Shown here: piece after piece, positions 59,315 through 64,000 of the stretch
How positions within the stretch are numbered: the first letter of the stretch is position 1
How the letters are laid out: each line of letters opens with the position of its first letter
From: Lyophyllum atratum
Lineage: Eukaryota; Basidiomycota; Agaricomycetes; Agaricales; Lyophyllaceae
Direction of reading: 5' to 3'
Length of the DNA: 64,000 nucleotides
Assembly: GCA_014905825.1 (NCBI GenBank)
Contig: JACGCN010000004.1
Location: 2,356,001-2,420,000 of the forward strand
Translations under genes and position numbers: made by a program
Notes under the pieces: model-generated
What the model saw: the letters and a program-made list of their open reading frames with translations, nothing else
What the model was told of the DNA's origin: nothing
The model's database searches: none

Positions 59315-59465
59315 GGCCAACGAGGGGGACCGAAATGAGAAGTTAGATACCAAGTGAATAAGGGCATGGTATCAAATGAGAGTATACAGTCTCAACTAGC
59401 CTAATCTGTATCAACGTACGTATGTATGTCTTCTGGAGGGACAGCCAGCACCAGTAGGGTGTAGC

Positions 59466-59477
59466 TTAGGGTTAGGG
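59466..59477 (+). promoter_or_regulatory. Telomere-like TTAGGGTTAGGG element
   Basis: Two perfect copies of TTAGGG, 67 bases before the thymidylate synthase ATG. TTAGGG is the fungal telomere unit and also the binding site of Tbf1-like factors in some yeast promoters. With only two copies, chance is possible. Confidence 0.45.
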
Positions 59478-59543
59478 CTTCACTGGCTTTCGTGCACATG
59501 TTTGTGACCTTCCGTGATTGTGACAAAATTGCTCGCTTGAACC

Positions 59544-60586
59544 ATGACCGTCATCGCCAAACCCGAGGACGTCGTAGAACACGACGAGAAAGCTCCCAGG
59601 AACGCGCAGAACATCGTGGATCACGATGAGCATCAATATCTTCAGCTCATCAGACGCGTCCTTGACACCGGTGACGCGCGACCAGACCGCACCGGAACCG
59701 GCACCATCTCAATTTTTGCACCTCCCTCTCTGCGCTTCTCCCTCGCCAACTCCACCCTTCCTCTCTTGACCACGAAGCGCACATTTCAGAGGGGAATTAT
59801 TGAAGAACTGCTATGGTTTGTTCACGGTTCGACAGATTCCACGCTGCTCACGAGGAAGGGCGTTAAAATCTGGGACGGGAACGGATCCCGAGCGTTTTTG
59901 GACAGCAGGGGGCTGAGTCATCGCCGGGAAGGCGATCTAGGCCCCGTGTATGGCTTTCAATGGCGGCACTTTGGGGCAGAGTATGTCGATTGCGATACAG
60001 ATTACACCGGCAAAGGGGTGGATCAGCTGCGAGAATGTATCGAGAAGATCAAGTCAAACCCTACAGATCGACGCATAATCCTGAGTGCATGGAATCCCAA
60101 CGGTGCGTACGAGACTTATTCTTACTTTGAAGTATCCGATAGACGGATCCTAATTCTCAATATGTTGCAGATATCCCGAAGATGGCGCTCCCGCCATGTC
60201 ATATGATCTGCCAGTTTTACGTGCATCTTCCGCCGCCCCACGCGCCCACTTCCAAGCCTAAGCTCTCCTGCCTCATGTATCAACGCTCCGCCGACCTTGG
60301 GCTGGGCATCCCCTTCAACATCGCGTCGTACGCACTCCTGACTCACATGATGGCGCATGTTACGGGCACGGATGCACACGAGCTGATCATCCAGCTCGGG
60401 GACGCGCACGTATACAGAGATCACGTTGGAGCACTCGAGGAGCAGCTGAAGAGGGAGCCGAGAACGTTCCCGACGCTCAGGTGGGCAAGGGAGGGTATTG
60501 ATGACATTGAGGACTTCGTTTATAGTGACTTTGTGGTGGAGGGGTATGAACCTCACCCGGCGATCGCGATGAAGATGAGTGTGTGA
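59544..60586 (+). CDS. CDC21: Thymidylate synthase
   Basis: Two exons (59544-60102 and 60171-60586) encode 324 residues. Catalyses dUMP plus methylene-tetrahydrofolate to dTMP, essential for DNA synthesis. Conserved blocks: [20 protein letters not shown] (Arg binding dUMP phosphate), [65 protein letters not shown] with the catalytic Cys, [30 protein letters not shown] and the C-terminal AIAMKMSV that closes the active site. The intron falls between WNPN and DIPKM. The first 25 residues are an acidic lead not found in bacterial enzymes. Confidence 0.97.
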
Positions 60587-61192
60587 GACGATGCTTTTGA
60601 TACAAGGGTAGAAATATTTGTTATGTATGTACTATTTTGTAGGCTGATACCTCGAAGGATTTGGGAAGGGCATTACGGGGAGAGTTGAATCTTCTTATGT
60701 CGGCCAGAAACGATGAACAACTCAATCAGCCGTTGCGGCCAAGTTTCAAACGGAGAATATGGTCCTACCTCTGACATCAAATTGTAGTACTATGTACCTG
60801 AGGCAGTGAACAATCCGTACTACGAGGAAAACTGTAAGGACCATTTACGAGCATCCGCGGGGATGGACAACCCATAAAAATCACGACAACCCCGAGCCGC
60901 TGTGCCACGGTACGTACGTTGATAGAGGCTGACAATTAATTCTCATAATCACTCTCCTCTTGCTCTTGGAAAACTTTGAGAATAATACCAATAGCGATAT
61001 TCTAAAACTTCTACAGAACTCCCATGCCAGGTCCTGGATACTAGTCAACCACTCTCGACTCCACCCTGAAGGAGATAGACATCTTTCCTGTATAAATATA
61101 CATAATCCGTTATGCGATCTGTTTAAACCACCATGCGACACCGTTGAAGTCTTTTGCTAGATATATCTGTACCGACCGCGTTCGGATTAGAC
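60587..61192. other. Intergenic region
   Basis: Convergent space between thymidylate synthase and the small beta-trefoil gene. No gene seen. Confidence 0.5.
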
Positions 61193-61741
61193 TCACAAGA
61201 CCATAATTAAAATGTCATAAAGACGGACCTCCATGTCTCCCATCGGTGTCCATGGCGCAAGACCGCGACGCCCGCCCAAGACGAGGTAAGCCCATGAGCC
61301 CGCTCCATCTGGTTTCTGAATGCTTCAATGACACCGCAAATTCAGTCCTCCGGCCAGTCTGGATTGATCGCGAATACTCACGTGTACATGTCCGCCCTAG
61401 GACCATCTCCAGAGTATTGCCTCGTCACCTTCCATCCGTAAGCCGTCGAAGATGGTAAGACGTACATATCCGCGGGGGCGACGAATGCGTCCCCAACGGT
61501 GAATGTGAATGTGTTCGTCGCCACCCTCCTGACCGTCCACTACGCAAACGACACGGGTGTTAATAGATAGGAGGCTCAGACGAGAATGCTGGCTCATTTT
61601 ACATACCACGGCGGGTTTCGAGCCCGCTGGCAGAACTACGACCTGGTCAGGATATCCATTGACGGACTTCAGTGCAAGGGGTTGAAGACCCGAAGGACCG
61701 TCTTCGTAGATTTCATAGATGCCTTGTGGGAGTTCGGACAT
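61193..61741 (-). CDS. I66-like (mycocypin/cnispin type) protease-inhibitor-like protein
   Basis: Three exons (61741-61607, 61539-61382, 61322-61193) give a 140-residue protein without signal peptide. It opens MSELPQGIYEIYEDGPSGLQ, then VVVLPAGSKPAVWTVRRVAT, FTFTVGDAFVAPADMYVLP, YGWKVTRQYSGDGPR and DMYTIQKPDGAGSWAYLVL. The spacing of the three W-containing strand blocks and YTIQK matches fungal I66 serine-protease inhibitors (beta-trefoil). These are usually cytosolic fruiting-body proteins active against trypsin-like enzymes and considered defensive. The inhibitory loop residue cannot be named with confidence. The last intron requires the acceptor TTGAAG; alternatives break the family pattern. 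The assignment rests on pattern similarity only. Confidence 0.6.
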
Positions 61742-62969
61742 ACTTGTGATGGACAGAGCTGAAGTGACATGGTTGAAAGGTAGAGGACGACATCTTATAC
61801 ACAACTATTGCCGGACGCGTCGAGGGTGATTAGTCGGTAGTCTCTTTGCGACGGTTAGAAGCGGAATTTGCGTGGAGCGTGAAATGGACAAGTCCGGCGC
61901 CTTGAGTCGTCGCGCAAGACCTAGGAAACCCATGGGCGGTCATCGCGTCGCCGACCAAGTGCCGATTTACCAGGGACAAAGAATTTAACGATGATGCTGA
62001 TAAGCATCTGTCCCGAGATGTTCTATTCCGCCTGTCCACCAAAGAGCCCATTTATCGTGACATCAGTTTCGCTGCTGGTGCATTTTCTAAATTAAAAGGT
62101 GTGTTTGAGAAAGGGTGGTAGTTACGCACGAGATTCCAAATTGTCGTTAACAGTGATTCCCATGACCAGAAATGCAAGAGCGCTGGCGTTGTTCCGCTCA
62201 AACACCGAAATGGTGTGAGAGACGACGGAGACCGCGGGTTAGCCTAGGGTAAATACATTGCTTCGAGCTTTGACGACCAACAAGGCTTTCGCTTTCGCCT
62301 GGATGCGATGATTCTTGATCAACATCAAAAGTAAGTTGGCCGCGTATGGCTCAGGCTGCTGCGGGGACGCGAATTTCGCGGTACGCTGGTTCAGCTCCAC
62401 CAGAAGGACGATGCCACGTAATTGATCGAATCGAATAGGATGGTGAGGATTCAGAGAGAGAACGAAAACGTCCAAAAAGTACAGGAGATAAACGTCCAAG
62501 AAGAAGATTGACCCCAGGCATCCACCCTCGCAAAAGATGCTGATGAAGATACTTGGGAGGGACTGAAATCGAAACGGTCCAGGATCAATTTTGCCTGTGA
62601 ATGCTTGATCCGAGGAGATACAGTTGTTGGTTGATCAGCTGATAGATAAGATCGCCGAATGATATTGAGGGTGACAAGGTGGCAACGCTTGGGCATCGCA
62701 GTCACCAAAGGCCAGTCATGAATCCCGATGGTCTCGTCTGGGAAAGCTCGCGTCGATTCAGGGATAAGTCATATCCTCGACGCCGCCGGGATTCTGGGAT
62801 AGCGTGATGAGAATCAGCGCATGGCGTGACGGTATGTGATATACAAGTATGGCTGAATTCTTCCTCATCTGTCTAACTATTCATACATTCGTAAAATAAA
62901 ATCATCATCGTACAAGGTAGATATCTACTTTGGATGGATACCCCCAAGGAGGTCCAATTAAGCTGGCTT
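61742..62969. other. Intergenic region
   Basis: About 1.2 kb without a supported gene; short frames in both strands only. Confidence 0.45.
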
Positions 62970-64000
62970 TCATACACCTGAGTAGTCCAAGCTCGGCAGG
63001 ATAGGCAGCTTCAAGTCCAACCCTACCTCCCTGAGCAGTGCCACCTTCTCATTGAACGTCTCGTCCCTGACTTCGAGTGTTCCTTGCTCCCCGCACCACC
63101 CCGCCGGCGCGTTGGTCCAAGTCACAACCACCCTTTCCAACATCCTCAGAGGAGGGCTCACAGGGACAAATAATCGTCGTCCAAGAGCGAGAAGCACAGC
63201 ATCGTCATGTAAGGAAAACATCAGGACTCCCATTTCCTTCATTCCATCCCATAGAAAATCGCGCACGTCTTCTGGGATACCGTCCGTGATGGATAAGGAG
63301 GTGAGATTGGGGAGGAGGATGTCCTGCATGCCATCATAGCCGATTTCTCTGAGGAGTTTGGGATAATCATGGCATTCTGAAGCATGTAAGTTCAGTGTCT
63401 CGATGCTTGGGGTACCCCGGAGGAAGACCAGGAGTGAGTCAGAAGGGGCAGAGACGCGGGAAAGCGTGAGATGGCGGAGGGGAAATGGATGAGAGCGCTC
63501 CCGAAGGTCGATGAGTGCATAGGCGATCCTGCGATCTGCGGAAAAGTCCGCCGCGATGGATAGAGTATCCAAGCGTGGTAGACTAAAGGCTTGAAAAAGA
63601 GGTGCAAACCTACTCCCGGACGACCCCGAGAAACGGACGCTAAGGTAGATGAGATGAGGAAGCACGACAGGGATTCTGACATCCGGTGGATCCCAGTGTT
63701 CGGCATCGGTGTAGCGGTTGATGGACATTTCGCATTCTACGAGGCTCGTACATTCCATAAGCACAGAGCGTGCCCGGGTGGGGTGCAAACTTTCTGATTC
63801 GAAGAGCTTTAAGGAGGTAATTTGCGACCAGGGCACGTTGGACAACATGTGTCGGACAAAACTGGACATAGAGTAGGAATTGAGCGTGATTTTCTTCAGG
63901 CTGCGGCACCCAGAGAAGTCGATCTTCTTGCCTTTAACGAGACGGGATTCCCAGCTGTTATCGTGAACGTTATAGTTTGTCAACGCGATAGATTCAAGAC
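62970..64000 (-). CDS. F-box/LRR-type protein, 5' end outside window
   Basis: A minus-strand frame stays open to the window edge and ends at 62970, so at least 342 C-terminal residues are seen. The pattern of hydrophobic strands, for example CRSLKKITLNSYSM, ITSLKLFESESL, LPHLIYLSVRFSG, LPRLDTLSIAADF, LRHLTLSRVSAP, SIETLNLHASECH and LPNLTSLSITDGI, is typical of irregular leucine-rich repeats in the large Agaricomycete F-box family. The F-box itself would lie upstream of the window. The usual role of such proteins is substrate recognition in SCF ubiquitin ligases; the target is unknown. No intron is needed in the visible part. Confidence 0.75.
   Translation of the reverse strand, partial: LESIALTNYNVHDNSWESRLVKGKKIDFSGCRSLKKITLNSYSMSSFVRHMLSNVPWSQITSLKLFESESLHPTRARSVLMECTSLVECEMSINRYTDAEHWDPPDVRIPVVLPHLIYLSVRFSGSSGSRFAPLFQAFSLPRLDTLSIAADFSADRRIAYALIDLRERSHPFPLRHLTLSRVSAPSDSLLVFLRGTPSIETLNLHASECHDYPKLLREIGYDGMQDILLPNLTSLSITDGIPEDVRDFLWDGMKEMGVLMFSLHDDAVLLALGRRLFVPVSPPLRMLERVVVTWTNAPAGWCGEQGTLEVRDETFNEKVALLREVGLDLKLPILPSLDYSGV

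Overview
The window is nuclear DNA from a filamentous basidiomycete, most likely a wood- or litter-decaying member of the Agaricomycetes. Genes are broken by many short introns (about 45-70 bp, GT-AG with occasional GC-AG). The gene content also fits: a multicopper laccase, FuA-type glutathione transferases, a NACHT protein of the Agaricomycete type, an aryl-alcohol-oxidase-like GMC flavoprotein, an adenylate-forming reductase and a mycocypin-like (I66) beta-trefoil protein. No lifted retrotransposon, CRISPR array or bacterial-style operon is visible.

Layout. 0-5.1 kb: short tandem repeats, then a membrane-anchored WD40 protein. 5.9-9.1 kb: a secreted-type RidA protein facing two tandem FuA glutathione transferases. 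9.5-12.5 kb: a transferase exon relic, a palindrome and gene-poor DNA. 12.5-15.2 kb: a laccase with more than a dozen introns. 15.3-19.3 kb: gene-poor DNA with a strong palindrome. 19.3-22.3 kb: an intact NACHT gene followed by a second, partial NACHT-type fragment. 23-27.2 kb: eroded or poorly defined coding DNA, including a frame-broken 2-oxoglutarate-oxygenase-like gene with a changed catalytic site. 30.1-34.6 kb: housekeeping block with an intron-containing tRNA-Glu, eIF3e/INT6 and mitochondrial D-lactate dehydrogenase. 36.2-38.8 kb: a transferase relic, a third intact FuA transferase and an alpha/beta hydrolase relic.

39.8-54.6 kb holds the most interesting part: a candidate biosynthetic gene cluster. 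It contains a JEN-type carboxylate transporter, an A-T-R adenylate-forming reductase, a GMC oxidoreductase, an ICMT-like methyltransferase, a FAD-linked (BBE-like) oxidoreductase and an aldo-keto reductase. Together they could activate and reduce an acid to an aldehyde, then oxidise, reduce and methylate it, with a transporter for acids. The product cannot be read from sequence. 55-64 kb: a seven-helix membrane protein, a two-domain flavoprotein, thymidylate synthase, a small I66-like beta-trefoil protein and the C-terminal part of an F-box/LRR-type protein cut by the window edge.

Exon boundaries were assigned by eye from splice motifs and protein family continuity; where I could not follow a gene cleanly I say so.
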